Shown: positions 33,037 through 42,769 of the stretch, one piece after another
How positions within the stretch are numbered: the first letter of the stretch is position 1
Layout of the letters: each line of letters starts with the position of its first letter
DNA from: Chara braunii
Taxonomy: Eukaryota; Streptophyta; Charophyceae; Charales; Characeae
NCBI GenBank assembly: GCA_003427395.1
Contig: BFEA01000072.1
Span: 639,977-684,395 of the forward strand
Length of the DNA stretch: 44,419 nucleotides
Direction: 5' to 3'
Notes under the pieces: generated by a model
What the model was told of the DNA's origin: nothing
The model's input: the letters and a program-made list of their open reading frames with translations, nothing else
The model's database searches: none
Made by a program: the position numbers and the translations under genes

Positions 33037-33310
33037 GAACCTGGTTTCCAGCCAGTAGAGGATGTGGATACAGGAAGTCGGAGATCAGGGGTTAATCCTT
33101 CCATGGAGGAAGCAATCAATGCCCCCACTGGACCCGGTTTCCAGCCAGTACAGGATGTGCACACAGGAGGGCAGAGATCAGTGTTTAATCCTTTCATAAA
33201 GGAAGCAATCAATGCCCCCACATTCCGGGTTCCTTCGGCCATGACGGAAGGAAACGTTGAGTAAGGGTCTTTGGAGGTATTTTTAAGGGTCCATGGACCC
33301 GGTTCCCAGC
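33037..33310 (+). repeat. Delta tandem repeat, two ~93-bp units plus a partial third
   Basis: Unit 1 (33037-33129) and unit 2 (33130-33222) each start GRACCYGGTTTCCAGCCAGTA and end with GGAAGCAATCAATGCCCCCAC; a third core, GGACCCGGTTCCCAGC, is at 33295-33310. The end block is also present in alpha copy 4 (GGGAAGCAATCAATGCC), which links the two families. Confidence 0.8.
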
Positions 33311-33543
33311 TAGCTGAAGAGGTTAGTGGCCCAGTCCATTTCCGGGTGGAAGTGTGAGGACCCCGGCCTCTTGTTATTGGTTTAAGCAATGAAGGCAATG
33401 GTTTATAAAAAGGGGAAAAAAGGAAAGTGACCCAGAAAATGTCGAAGTCATGGATTCCAAGAAGATGGGACTCGTGGTTGGTTTCTGAGCTCAGAATACG
33501 CCATGAGTGGGAAACACATGTCGTTGACACTTGGGAAACTGAC

Positions 33544-33652
33544 CTCTTCAAAATCAGCCAATTCAAGGGCTCGCTTGATGAGATCGAGAGAAGTGGACCA
33601 CCCAATAAGACCAGCCTGGGCTGTCATCATTTCTATAGCCACATCTTTAAGC
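33544..33652 (-). CDS. Candidate exon b, unknown protein
   Basis: Bounded by GTCTTTCCAG on the left of its sense start and by GAAGAG before GTCAGT at its end. The frame reads LKDVAIEMMTAQAGLIGWST and goes on to LDLIKRALELADFEE, with no transposon resemblance. It joins in frame with candidate exon a through an 80-bp intron. The helix-rich sequence was not assigned to a family. Confidence 0.35.
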
Positions 33653-33732
33653 CTGGAAAGACATTATGCCACAGATATAACCAACATCAGCATCGTTAGC
33701 ATCATCATCCTTCCCATGTTTATTCCAAATAC

Positions 33733-33849
33733 CTGTTTCATGTGGCAGAACAAGCCATTGCACTGTCATTAGTGCCCTCCTCTAGGGCTTCATCCTTTGT
33801 CTCCGTCTTGCCATCGTTTGTATAGGCATGGTGCAGGTCCAAGGAATCA
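33733..33849 (-). CDS. Candidate exon a, unknown protein, in-frame TGA near its end
   Basis: Acceptor CACACTTCAG and donor AAACAG before GTATTT bound 117 bp. The only long frame reads DSLDLHHAYTNDGKTETKDE and goes on to SAMACSAT, then TGA AAC AG. Spliced to exon b the frame continues, so one stop interrupts the join. It may be a pseudogene, a true C-terminus, or a chance pairing. Confidence 0.3.
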
Positions 33850-34191
33850 CTGAAGTGTGAGAAAAGAACAATGTGAGCAACCGAAGACTGAAAATGCACA
33901 GATCTGACTCGTCCGACTCTGGACATGGCACACACATATGCCATCACACAGGTGAGCAAGGTGGGCTCATACACAAAGGAAAGGTGCGACCTTGCCCCAG
34001 ACTCACAGTGAAATAAACCATGGATGATGGAGGGGAGGGATGAAACGAGAGTGGGACAGATGATGAAGAAGAAGAGACTGCAACTCAATGTATCTGCCGA
34101 ATGAAAATGGTATCTCTCAAAAGTCCCAAAATAGTCTCAGCCCAAATGTTGTGTCCACGTCTGGGCATAGCCCGAAGATAGCCACCGAGTT

Positions 34192-34232
<41 letters not shown>

Positions 34233-35219
34233 CTGACCAACAAGAGATGAAGTCTTGAGTTGTGAGTGCTGCAGGCGCTTGTGAACCGGGCCAGGCGATG
34301 GAAACAGCTATGGTGCCAGGTTAGTGTCCTTCACCCTGCACCTATGGTGATCTCTTTTGGTCTCCTCTACTCTGCTAATCTCCTAGCCTACCGGAGGTAA
34401 CCCTAACACTCCTCCTCTAAGTCCTGGGCCAGCAGCATGCCGAAGTGTGACCTGCAAACAGTGCATGCGCACCTGGAGTAGGCCCAGCTACATATCACGC
34501 TGGGAATACTGGAGCTGGACACGGGCTGGATTCAGGGCCATCGGAATGATGCAGTGATCCACGGTCCTGGATGCAGGCCGTGGGGAAGGTCCAGTGACCA
34601 GGCCAACAACGTGGCCTGCCTTGGTCCCAGTCAGACATCCAGGCCGTCCTGGATTCTGACAAACAGGGCTGCACCTCAGAAACACGGTTCAGCCTAAAAC
34701 AGAGTGCTGCAGAGTCGTGCAGACCTAGAAATGGCTGGTGGCCCAGACCAGGACAAAGGTCCAAGCAACAGATCCCAGACCGGACAAAACCTGGAACAGA
34801 CAAAAAGTAAGAAAACACACCAAGAACACACCCCATGTGTAATCCAAACTACCTGGCCTCTAGAGGCCCAAAAGAGGTGGCCGTGGCCCTCACAACCTCC
34901 AAAATGCTGTTTGTGCAGATCAAGGCCTGAGGGGACCGCATCGGATCGGTGTATGCCACAACATTGTCATCATGCTCATCCTGTTTATCCTCCTCCCAAT
35001 CATCACATCAGCAGCAGCACCAAATCACCACCACCACCACCGTTACACCCATCAACACATCAGGATCATCGTGATTTCATTGTCTGCTATCTTTGCTATA
35101 GGTCAGTGTCATTGACCTATCTGGTCATCCGGATTTATGACATGATTGCACAGTTTGCCTACAATTCGCAGGATGCCAGATTGCTGCTTCACGGTTCCTA
35201 TAGTAACAGACCGTCAATT
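33850..35219. other. No recognisable gene; contains a (TC)n run
   Basis: A TC microsatellite occupies about 34195-34229. A 178-codon plus-strand frame (34704-35240) has histidine- and proline-rich stretches from CAC/CCA runs and no domain, so I do not call it. Confidence 0.5.
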
Positions 35220-35329
35220 GATGTGTGCCAGTGGCCCTGATGGGAATGCTATGCATGGGTGATCAATGTCCGCAGTCTGGACCAATGACTGAACGACAGG
35301 TGGTGCTAGAAATCGACTATTGACATCGT

Positions 35330-35490
35330 CCTTAGACAACACTGGCTGTGCCTTTCCCTTTCCTCCTCCGTTTTGTTTTATTGTCATTGTCATACTCATA
35401 CTCATTCTCATCCTCCTCCTCATCTTTGCTGGGATAGCCATCCTCCTCTACCCCCTCCTTTTCCTTTGCAACTCCCATGCTGGCTGCTAC
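35330..35490 (-). CDS. Candidate exon: acidic stretch then basic NLS-like end
   Basis: After ATGTAGCAG on the minus strand, a frame reads SMGVAKEKEGVEEDGYPSKD, an acidic EEEDENEYEYDND block and KTKRRRKGKGTASVV, then stops. Acidic-then-basic tails like this occur in nuclear proteins. The same composition can arise from GAG/GAT repeats, so this is weak. Confidence 0.25.
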
Positions 35491-35709
35491 ATGTAACAAG
35501 GAGTAGAAAAGCACACTCCTTTCTAATAGACAAACATTTAAGAAGAGGGCAAAAACAGAGAAATCATGACATTGACATGACAGTACCAGCAACCAGATTC
35601 CATTACAGTTAGAGGCTGTAATGCGCCGCTAGTGTCGACCACCACGGGCCACAACCGCAGGGCCTAGACGCAACTTTTAGATGCCAGCGTTGACCGACGT
35701 GAAGAAGGG

Positions 35710-36054
35710 GTGGGCAACCCCGCCATAGCCGAGAGCACGGAGGTGAGCAGAGCACAGCGAAAGGCCGAAACAGCGAATCATGCACAACCCAGCACCACGG
35801 CTGTCGTGATGACAGGATTCACACAACGGAGTGGGCATGTCGAGGAGAGCGAGCAGAGGGTGCAAGAGCACCAAAGTGAGGAAGCAAAGCGAAGTGCAAG
35901 TGGAGATTGCAAGAGAAGCAAGGTAAGGAGTTACAGCGACAGCGAATCATCAAGACAAGACCGCGACAGGGGCTTGAGGAGCCCGGATCGACAATCATAC
36001 GGACCGATGCAAAGGAGGCAAGAAATGACGAAGAAGTCAGAAGAACGCAAATAG
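35710..36054 (+). CDS. Unidentified charged ORF left of LINE-D
   Basis: A 114-codon frame rich in R, S, E and Q (SYSDSESSRQDRDRGLRSPD) ends just before the hAT-like MITE. It could be the C-terminal linker of the missing LINE-D ORF1, since the LINE-A and -C linkers are similarly charged, but no knuckle or alignable block is present. Confidence 0.3.
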   Translation: MGNPAIAESTEVSRAQRKAETANHAQPSTTAVVMTGFTQRSGHVEESEQRVQEHQSEEAKRSASGDCKRSKVRSYSDSESSRQDRDRGLRSPDRQSYGPMQRRQEMTKKSEERK

Positions 36055-36324
36055 GATGATATCATACTTGCAAGCGGACGGATCGGACGAGCGTCCGGTA
36101 CGGTCCGCTTTGCCGCGTGTGGCACCCTCCCCCTGGACCGGACGGACCCGGACCGGACCGGACCGGACCGGACCGGACGGGGCCGTTTTTTTTTTTTTGG
36201 GGGGGGGGCGTGGGGGGTAACTGGTCGTCGGGCGCGCATTCGTGCGCTGCGCGGGTCCAGTCCGGCGGTCCGCCGCACGTGCGGAGCCGCCCAGACGGCT
36301 TCCGCTTGCAAGTATGGATGATAT
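36055..36324. mobile_element. hAT-like MITE (36063-36316) with 8-bp target duplication
   Basis: Perfect 16-bp inverted termini CATACTTGCAAGCGGA / TCCGCTTGCAAGTATG bound 254 bp. They are flanked on both sides by GATGATAT (36055-36062 and 36317-36324). An 8-bp duplication and CA..TG ends fit the hAT superfamily. The interior is very GC-rich with a (GGACC)n run (36134-36180) and a T-run then G-run (36186-36209). There is no transposase, so it is non-autonomous. Confidence 0.9.
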
Positions 36325-39300
36325 AGTTCGCCGGTGCATATTGGCGTCTATGCCCCCAACACAGCCGGGGAAAGACGAGCTTCTTCAAGGAGATCAAATC
36401 CCAGATTGCAGCGCAATACCGGTGATTATTGCCAGGGACTTCAATGCGGCTCCCGAAAAGTGGGTGGACCGATGGAAGATCCCCAGCCCCCCTCTGCCCT
36501 ACACACAAGAGGACGTGAGTATATGACAGATTTCGAAGGCTGGACACTGACACCCGCTATTACACCTGTCTTAGGAAGACGGGCACTGAACGACAAACAA
36601 ACTTTCGTATAGACTTGATTCTGATCTGCGAGGACCTGCAGGGCTCACTGTTCCTAGCGGCCATCTTACCCCGTAGCCCATACCAGGGATTAGACTACAA
36701 AACGTGTACCATCTCCCTGGCAATTTGGAAGAAACCAGATCAGGGGTCAGGGTTTTATAAACTAAACACATCACTGCTCCAGAGGGAGTCGTTTCAGGCA
36801 TATATTTGAGACACCTGGGCATTCCGGCGCTCACAGAAAGAACAAATACAAGATCCAATAGGCTGGTTCAACAATGGCCTTTTTTCCTCAGCAAACAATG
36901 CAAAGAATACTCGACACATCTCGCGGCAAGACGTCACAAACAAGAAATAGAACTCCACCATCAAATCCAAAAACTGGAACAGATGGAACAAACAAACACT
37001 CCCACAACCCTCACAAATGACCACCCTCCAACCCACTCCAATATGCAATCCTAAAACAACAGCTACAAACCTTTGCCACGCAACGATGCCAGGGTATCCG
37101 GATCCGAAGAAAATTGATGAAGTTCTTTGCATGGCTAGCCCGTGCAATGAGAACAGCGATAGAAGCCCCTATATGACATGCAGTGCGGACGGGAAGTGGT
37201 AAGGACATTTACTGCTTACTGCCTACAGATCACCAGAACGTTCTCCAAGGATCTCTTCACCTCCAGATGCTTGCAACTAATTGTGGAAACGAAACAGGAG
37301 GAGATCACACAGTTCCTATTGCCGGTAGATAAAGGGCTCACAACTAGAGGCACCAATAACCAAAAAAGCGATCTGGATGGCCCTCATGCAAATGGAGGAA
37401 AAGACGCCGGGGCTGGAAACACTCCCCAAGGAACTCTCAGAATCCTTCTGGACCCAGATGGCCCCCGAACTGCTGGGGCACTACCGGAAAGTGTGAGAGA
37501 CGGGTCAGATGAGGGAGCAGGTGGGGTGAGGGTCCTCTCCATGCTACATAAAAAAGGAGATAAAATGGACATCAGGAACTATCGTTTGATCACCCTCCTT
37601 ATGCTGGTTTACAAGATGCTTGGAAAAGCCCTGGCTGATTGTCTGATTCCAGTCCTGGACGATATCATCCACCCCACACATACGGGGTTTGTCCAAAACA
37701 GACGAATCCAAGATAACATTTTACTGGTTAACGAATCACTGAAATTAACTAGACAGTCTAAACACAATGCGGCCGTCATCTTCATCGATTTTGAGAAGGC
37801 CTACAACCACGTAGATTGGTTCTTTTTGGACAGATGCATGGAGAAGATGAACTTCGGACTGCACTTTCGTCGATGGGTTGAAATCCTCCACCAAAATGCC
37901 ATCACGAGGATGCAGGTGAACGGCAAGCTGACCCCGAAGATCAGGTTGTAGAGGTCAGTACAACAGGGGGACCCCTTTACCCCCTTCATGTTCATCATTG
38001 TGATGGAATCACTGGTGGCGAACCTGCACACCCACAAGGACATCCAAAACTTCAAGCCGCCTCCATCCAGGAGGAAGCAATCCCGGTCTGCTCACTTTTT
38101 CCAGATGACCTCACAGCAATCCCACGAAAAGATGGAGAAATTAAGGAAGCTGATGGAACGATTCGTGGCCCTCTCAGACATGACGGTCAACTTGGGAAGT
38201 AAAACACTCAGGTGGTAGATCAACCACCAACGAGTCAAATGGCTCTCGGAGTCCGCCCTGGTCAGAGTGCTCAGGATCATGATGACAGCCCAAGGGAAAA
38301 CAGCATCCAATGATGATTGGGTGCTCAAGTAAAAATGGCGTTATGGAAAGAGAAGCAAATGTCTTTAATTGGGAAAGTACTAGTAATTAATAACATCGTG
38401 CTGGCCTCCTTGTGGTATAAATCAGCGATATGGGCCCTTAGGAAGGAGGCGGTAAGAGCGCCGAAACGACAGGTGTCTGCACTACATGGCGAGGAAACAA
38501 CAAATGTCAAAACATGATTAGTAGAGTGGCTTGGAAATAGATTATACAGCCAAAGGACCGAGGGGGCCTGGGAATCTTAGATCCGACACTCCAAGTCACC
38601 ACCCTCACCATCCAATGGATAAAACGTCATGGACTCTCACCCCACATTGCATGGCCAGCCCTGGCATTGGAACAGATTGCACGCCTGGCCCCCCAGACAC
38701 CAGCAGGAATTGACCCCCTGACCTGGATGGAGGACCGCTATTGGACAATCCCACGACGCTGCGCCTCTGAGGGAGAAAATGACAGGGAGGTAGCCATGAG
38801 GGATCAGGGAAGGAACAAATTTTTCGATATGGGCCCTGCGAGCCTGGTGAAACCCTCTCCCTTCCCCCCCCCCCGCCCAACAAGTCGTCATCGGACAGGT
38901 GGGAGGAGGTCATCAGGCACCCTTGTTTGGCAACAGGAATATCACAAACCCAAAAGGTAGGGTGTTCCACAGCTCGGCCCCACTCTAGATGAGGCTACCC
39001 CTAAAATATTGCCACAACTTGGAAAAGAATCTGGAGCAGATCACCTTCTCCATACTGCTGTACTGTGCTGTACTGGGACGCATCTGGCACAAAGGACCGC
39101 TTCCCCGGGAAAGTGACTGAGTGGCAATTTGGGGGGAACCGGAAAGGGTGGGGAACGTGCTGGAAGTATGAGAGGGGCAAGCATTAATAAGCCTGTTTCA
39201 CAAGAACAATGAGAACATGCTCGCCAGACTCTCCCCGGGCGCGGTAGGATGGTAGGAGAAGGCACAATTTTTCAAGATAAGGGTATTGTCGGTGAATGAA

Positions 39301-40010
39301 GCCTGGGTGGCTTTCCTCCCGGGCACTCCACTGTCGGACCTGCCCTTTGACCCGGAAGAGTGGCAGTGGCCCACCTCACAAAAGAATAGGAAAACAAGAA
39401 CATTCACCTGGCCGGCCTGGAGGTAAGGTCTACCTACAAGATGCAGCGCCCCAGAGTAAACCTCAGGGACATCGGCATGAACCGATGGATGGCGCAGCTA
39501 AATGTTGGGAGGGAAGTTGTTCGGCCCATTTGCTGGTTTACAGCAACCAGGATAGACCTGCCAAACTGCCCTCCCTGCAGTGGCGGATAGAGTACCGCTG
39601 CCTCCCCACCAACCACTGGCTGATCGACTGGACAAACCTAGAAAACAGGGGATGACACTCCCGTGGTGCAAGTCGTGCCAAAACAGCTTGCCCCCCAGCA
39701 AAATTGCAGAGGCCATAGAACATATATTTGTGCAGTGCCCGGGTGCAGTCCTCACAAGGCGCAGGTGGGACCGAATATGACGCCAACTAGGAACCAGCGC
39801 TGCCTGGCCATGGGAGCGGACAGCACTCCTGTGCAGAACATGGCACTCCCCGCAAGACAGCACGTTCGAGGAAAACGTAATCAAGCTAGGGAGGAGGGCG
39901 GTTGTCTGGGCTCTGTGGCGGAAACGATGCATACACGTTATGGAGGATGCGCAGGTGGATGGAGAGGAATTCACTGAAATGATAAAGCAACAACTACAGA
40001 CAGATCTTAC
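36325..40010 (+). pseudogene. LINE-D ORF2
   Basis: The reverse transcriptase is fairly well kept: HKKGDKMDIRNYRLITLL, TGFVQNRRIQDNI, FIDFEKAYNHVDW, MQVNGKL, then one in-frame TAG (37949-37951), RSVQQGDPFTPFMF and a shift before motif C, which reads FPDD (alanine replaced by proline). The endonuclease SDH box reads GLDYKTCTISL, histidine replaced by tyrosine. Thumb: MSLIGKVLVINNIVLASLWY. Finger: WCKSCQNS..IEHIFVQCPG (39680-39745). At least five frame changes. Confidence 0.8.
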
Positions 40011-40118
40011 TGAGCAATGTCTAATGTGAAGTCACAATTAGACTTATATCACACCAGAAAAGACATCCAACAGACAATCCAACGGTTCACAGAAGAATGG
40101 TTGAGGGGGCACCAAGGG

Positions 40119-40257
40119 GGCTGGATTGCTACCCTCTTCACCCGAATACAACGTATGTCGTACAATCATTATTGCTGTATTTGGACGGAAAGATACCCCA
40201 AATACAGCTATAATGACCGTATGTTGTATTCGGGTGAAGAAGGTAGCAAATCCAGCC
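40119..40257. mobile_element. 139-bp foldback MITE with ~60-bp arms
   Basis: Left arm 40119-40186 (GGCTGGATTGCTACCCTCTT onward) and right arm 40196-40257 are inverted copies over almost their whole length. They share CTTCACCCGAATACAAC and GCTGTATTTGG; the left arm has about 9 extra bases. The loop is only about 10 bp. A transcript would form a long near-perfect hairpin, like small-RNA-producing MITEs in plants. It lies just after LINE-D ORF2. No clear target duplication. Confidence 0.85.
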
Positions 40258-40587
40258 GGACGATCAAGATCAGAAGAGACTACAGTCGGACCTTAAAGGA
40301 CTGGACCAAGATCAGCCCAGCAGTACCATTGCGGCCCCCTTCAAAGTTACCAGACCTCTTCCCACCCCACCACCTTTCGATGGTGGACCTGCAGTGGTAC
40401 GGGAGCAGCAACTGAGAGGAAATCAAGGGAGCCAGAGTGCAGCCAACAATACTTCTGCCCATCTGGGGGCCACGAGAGGCTGAAGAGGCTGCGCACCTGT
40501 CATACAATTTCTTGTGTTTGTGGACTTATGAAAGCCGAAACCCGGTAATGGCACTGTGGAAGAAGTTGGAAAAATGTATGATAGAAC

Positions 40588-40689
40588 GCTGGACCCGGTT
40601 TCCAGCAGGTGCCGCTCCCCGCCGATAGACTGGAGAACCTAGGAGCGGGCCAGGTAGAAAGAGATACTCATATCACTCCTGCTAGCAAG
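40588..40689 (+). repeat. Delta repeat downstream of LINE-D
   Basis: GCTGGACCCGGTTTCCAGC, GCCGCTCCCCGCCGATAGAC and CATATCACTCCTGCTAGC, in the same orientation as LINE-D. It is probably the 3' UTR of that family, as with LINE-E. Confidence 0.75.
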
Positions 40690-41280
40690 CCCTGCCCAGA
40701 CTTAAGTCACTAGAGGTTTACACAAAAGCCACAGCTGGGAAGTTGTAAATGGCAAAGGCCCTCAAATTCCTCAATGCATTCAGCAGGTTAAACAACAGCC
40801 TTGGATCCAATAACAAAACTGCAACTTTTAGAGATTCATGAAGGTTGTGGCTTATTACTGCAACCAGTTTTAGGAATCCAACATAGAACTATGCCCTTCA
40901 CCCAAATTTCTTGGTTCAGTTTCATTTGCCAATCTCAGCCATGACCATACTCTGTTGCATCCAATGATTCCAATCCCATGAAGGCAGATATTTAAGGTCG
41001 TGCACAGGTCTACCATCTTTCTCAAACAGAAGCATGGTTTCATTAGATCTAGAAAAGAGCCAGCTAAAAGAAGAACTGATCAAAAGAATGGTTTCAGTGT
41101 GCTCTTCATGTTCATCTTCTGTATTTTTGCCATCAGTTTCACGAAGTGTGCTCTTTTAGTTGATACTACTTTATAAACTCCGACGAAACAGTTTGTCACA
41201 GCCCCTTGTTTGTTGTCAACCCACAATGGAAGATGCAGTAGTACGCAGGGCTACCATCTTTCCCAGACAGAACATGGGGT
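40690..41280. other. No gene; one ~50-bp diverged direct repeat
   Basis: CTACCATCTTTCTCAAACAGAA (40978-41036 region) recurs as CTACCATCTTTCCCAGACAGAA (41226-41276 region), preceded in both by a GAAG(G)CAGATA/GAAGATGCAG-like block. Otherwise nothing recognised; it may include the 3' flank of the isochorismatase-like gene. Confidence 0.45.
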
Positions 41281-41371
41281 CTTTTTCTTCTTTTCTTGTT
41301 TTTTTCAAATGAAAAGCTCCTTTCTATTGGTGGGGAGAATCACCTGCTGAGAACCATCCCCAGTGTCCCAT
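41281..41371 (-). repeat. Delta repeat, minus-strand copy with A-rich tail
   Basis: The sense strand reads CACTGGGGATGGTTCTCAGC, then TCTCCCCACCAATAGAAAGG, AGC, TTTTCATTTG and an A-rich tail (41310-41281). As in the 13-kb copy, the block ends in GGAGC plus tail. Confidence 0.7.
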
Positions 41372-41414
41372 AAGAAGTTTACAATACATCTTTTGCCCTT
41401 CACACTTTCCCACG

Positions 41415-41697
41415 CTACAGCCTGGGGAACCCTGGCAGCATTGTTCTGCAGGGGAGAAAGAACATGGGTTCGTTATGTCTGTATTCAGTGCAAGTTTTAG
41501 GTCACACATGCGAAAACCCTGCCTTTGGTTCCAGGATGGTGTTAGTATACATTATCTCTTACTCTTGGAAATAACTTGCTGTGCAGTCCACAATCATGAC
41601 TGGCTCATATCCCCGGTCATTGAGCTCCCGCATCACCTGCTGACCTTCAATCTCCGTGGCCACACCCGCAACAATCAAATGGCTGATACCTTTCTCG
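41415..41697 (-). CDS. Isochorismatase-like hydrolase gene, last two exons
   Basis: Exon 41697-41563 (135 bp) follows TTTTTTTCAACTGCAG and ends before GTAAGAG. It encodes EKGISHLIVAGVATEIEGQQ followed by VMRELNDRGYEPVMIVDC. This matches the isochorismatase/nicotinamidase-fold core: the G-I-x-x-L-x-V-x-G-V-A-T strand-turn, the helix with RGY and the VxIVxD strand. In active members a cysteine sits three residues after the GVAT motif (GVATDxC); here that place is glutamate (GVATEIE), so catalysis by cysteine looks lost. A second acceptor (TCTCCCCTGCAG) opens 41445-41415, which joined in phase gives ETMLPGFPRL then TAG, a plausible C-terminus. The remaining exons would lie to the right, beyond inserted repeats or outside the window. 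Confidence 0.6.
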
Positions 41698-41796
41698 CTG
41701 CAGTTGAAAAAAAGACAAGGTTTACAGATGACCAACAATAGTGAAAGACGAGAGGAAAAAAGAGTGTGAAATTGTGAATGAACCACAGTAGGACAA

Positions 41797-42232
41797 TTTT
41801 ATTTTTATTTTTTATTTTTTTCAAACAGAACCTCAAGGTTCTTGCTCCTTTTCCATTCTGGGAAGCATCATTCTGGTTCCTCTTCCCCCGGCAAGTCAAA
41901 GATAGTACAATGGTTACTCACACACGCTCCTCCCCCTTATGGCGTGGAGCCCCAGATGATTACTTCCTTGAAGGAGGATGTACCGATCTTCACCCCTGCC
42001 TAAGTTAGCCAGTTCTAGTGGCTGCTGCTTGACTTTGCTGGAGCTATCAAGTCTCTTTTCTGACTGTTAATCTCTGTCAAATGGAGTTGTGGCATGTCAG
42101 TATTTTTGGGGCAATGGGTGTGTCGGATCCCTTTACTCTACTTCTGGACTCCTTGAGAGCCATTTTACTTGAAAGTGTCGCTTGAAGCTGAAACCCACAG
42201 AAGCACAAATTAAAATTCTATTGATTCAGTTT
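41797..42232 (-). repeat. Alpha module copy 3 with upstream LINE 3' UTR sequence
   Basis: The sense strand carries a weak CTTC..GGAAG-type stem near 41963-41976, CTTCCCAGAATGG with GGAGC (GCTTC..GGAGC keeps pairing through a T-G pair), and the terminal stem AGAACC-TTGA-GGTTCT (41842-41827) before an A-rich tail at 41821-41797. No ORF2 sequence lies upstream, so it is a 5'-truncated copy or the tail of a SINE. Confidence 0.75.
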
Positions 42233-42549
42233 GTTTTTTTTTCTTTTCTTTTTTCACTAAGGTATATTCTTCACTCAAATATACCTCACATTGCCTACCT
42301 ATCTATACTGGGGCAGCCGAGATCTACCGGGTGAGGGAACAGCCTAAGCCTAGGTACTAACCCCGAGTGAGGGATGGCAGGGGCAAGGGCCTCTAAGAGA
42401 ACCCAGGACCCAACCAAGGCCGACTAAGGGGGCCAAGCCAACTAACTCAGCAGGTGAACAGCAAGCATGCTGCGGGCGGCCACGGAGGATTAAACCTACG
42501 AACTCCTGAGGGACACTTGCGTGCGAAACCAACTGAGCTAGGCCGCTTG
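42233..42549 (-). mobile_element. tRNA-derived SINE head and body
   Basis: The sense strand begins GCGGCCTAGCTCAGTTGG: a perfect A box (TAGCTCAGTTGG) and a B box GGTTTAATCC near 42492-42483. The potential acceptor stem GCGGCC / GGCCGC is present. About 230 bp of unrelated body follow, with an A-rich run at 42257-42233. It sits directly upstream, in the same orientation, of alpha copy 3, so the two may form one composite SINE with a LINE-derived 3' end. Confidence 0.7.
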
Positions 42550-42769
42550 GCACTATTCATTCAGTTTTGACTGGCACATTGCCACAAAGTTTGAATTTCT
42601 CCTCGCAATGTCTTTGAATTGACTGGCAGAGAGGACGAGCAGGTAGGGAAGTCTCTATTGGGGGGTGCTCCCTTCTATGTCCTGCTGCTGCCATTGATGT
42701 CAGGAAGGAGCTAGAAGAAGCCTCTGAGAAGCAGCAGGAAGAAGAAAAAATCACATTTATGCTTCAGAG
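42550..42769. other. No recognisable feature
   Basis: Short spacer between the SINE and beta copy 2; no motif seen. Confidence 0.4.

Larger units (their letters stand above)
36325..40430 (+). mobile_element. LINE-D: divergent L1-like LINE, ORF1 and endonuclease start missing
   Basis: In plus-strand order: endonuclease from its middle (VYAPN at 36343, ARDFNAAPEKW at 36425, FRIDLILICEDL at 36604), the linker block YKLNTSLLQRESF (LINE-A has FKLNTSLLNLDTF), reverse transcriptase (37530-38130), thumb (38330-38430), connection region and finger (39660-39780). The usual N-terminal endonuclease motifs (WN.RGL, QETH) are absent, so the left end is deleted next to the MITE. The 3' end is near 40430; delta cores lie 160 bp beyond. 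It is a third subfamily, more distant from LINE-A and -C than those are from each other. Confidence 0.75.

Noticed and set aside
34704-35240. 178-codon plus-strand ORF
   Set aside because: Low-complexity His/Pro/Ser stretches from CAC and CCA runs, no domain, no splice or start context.
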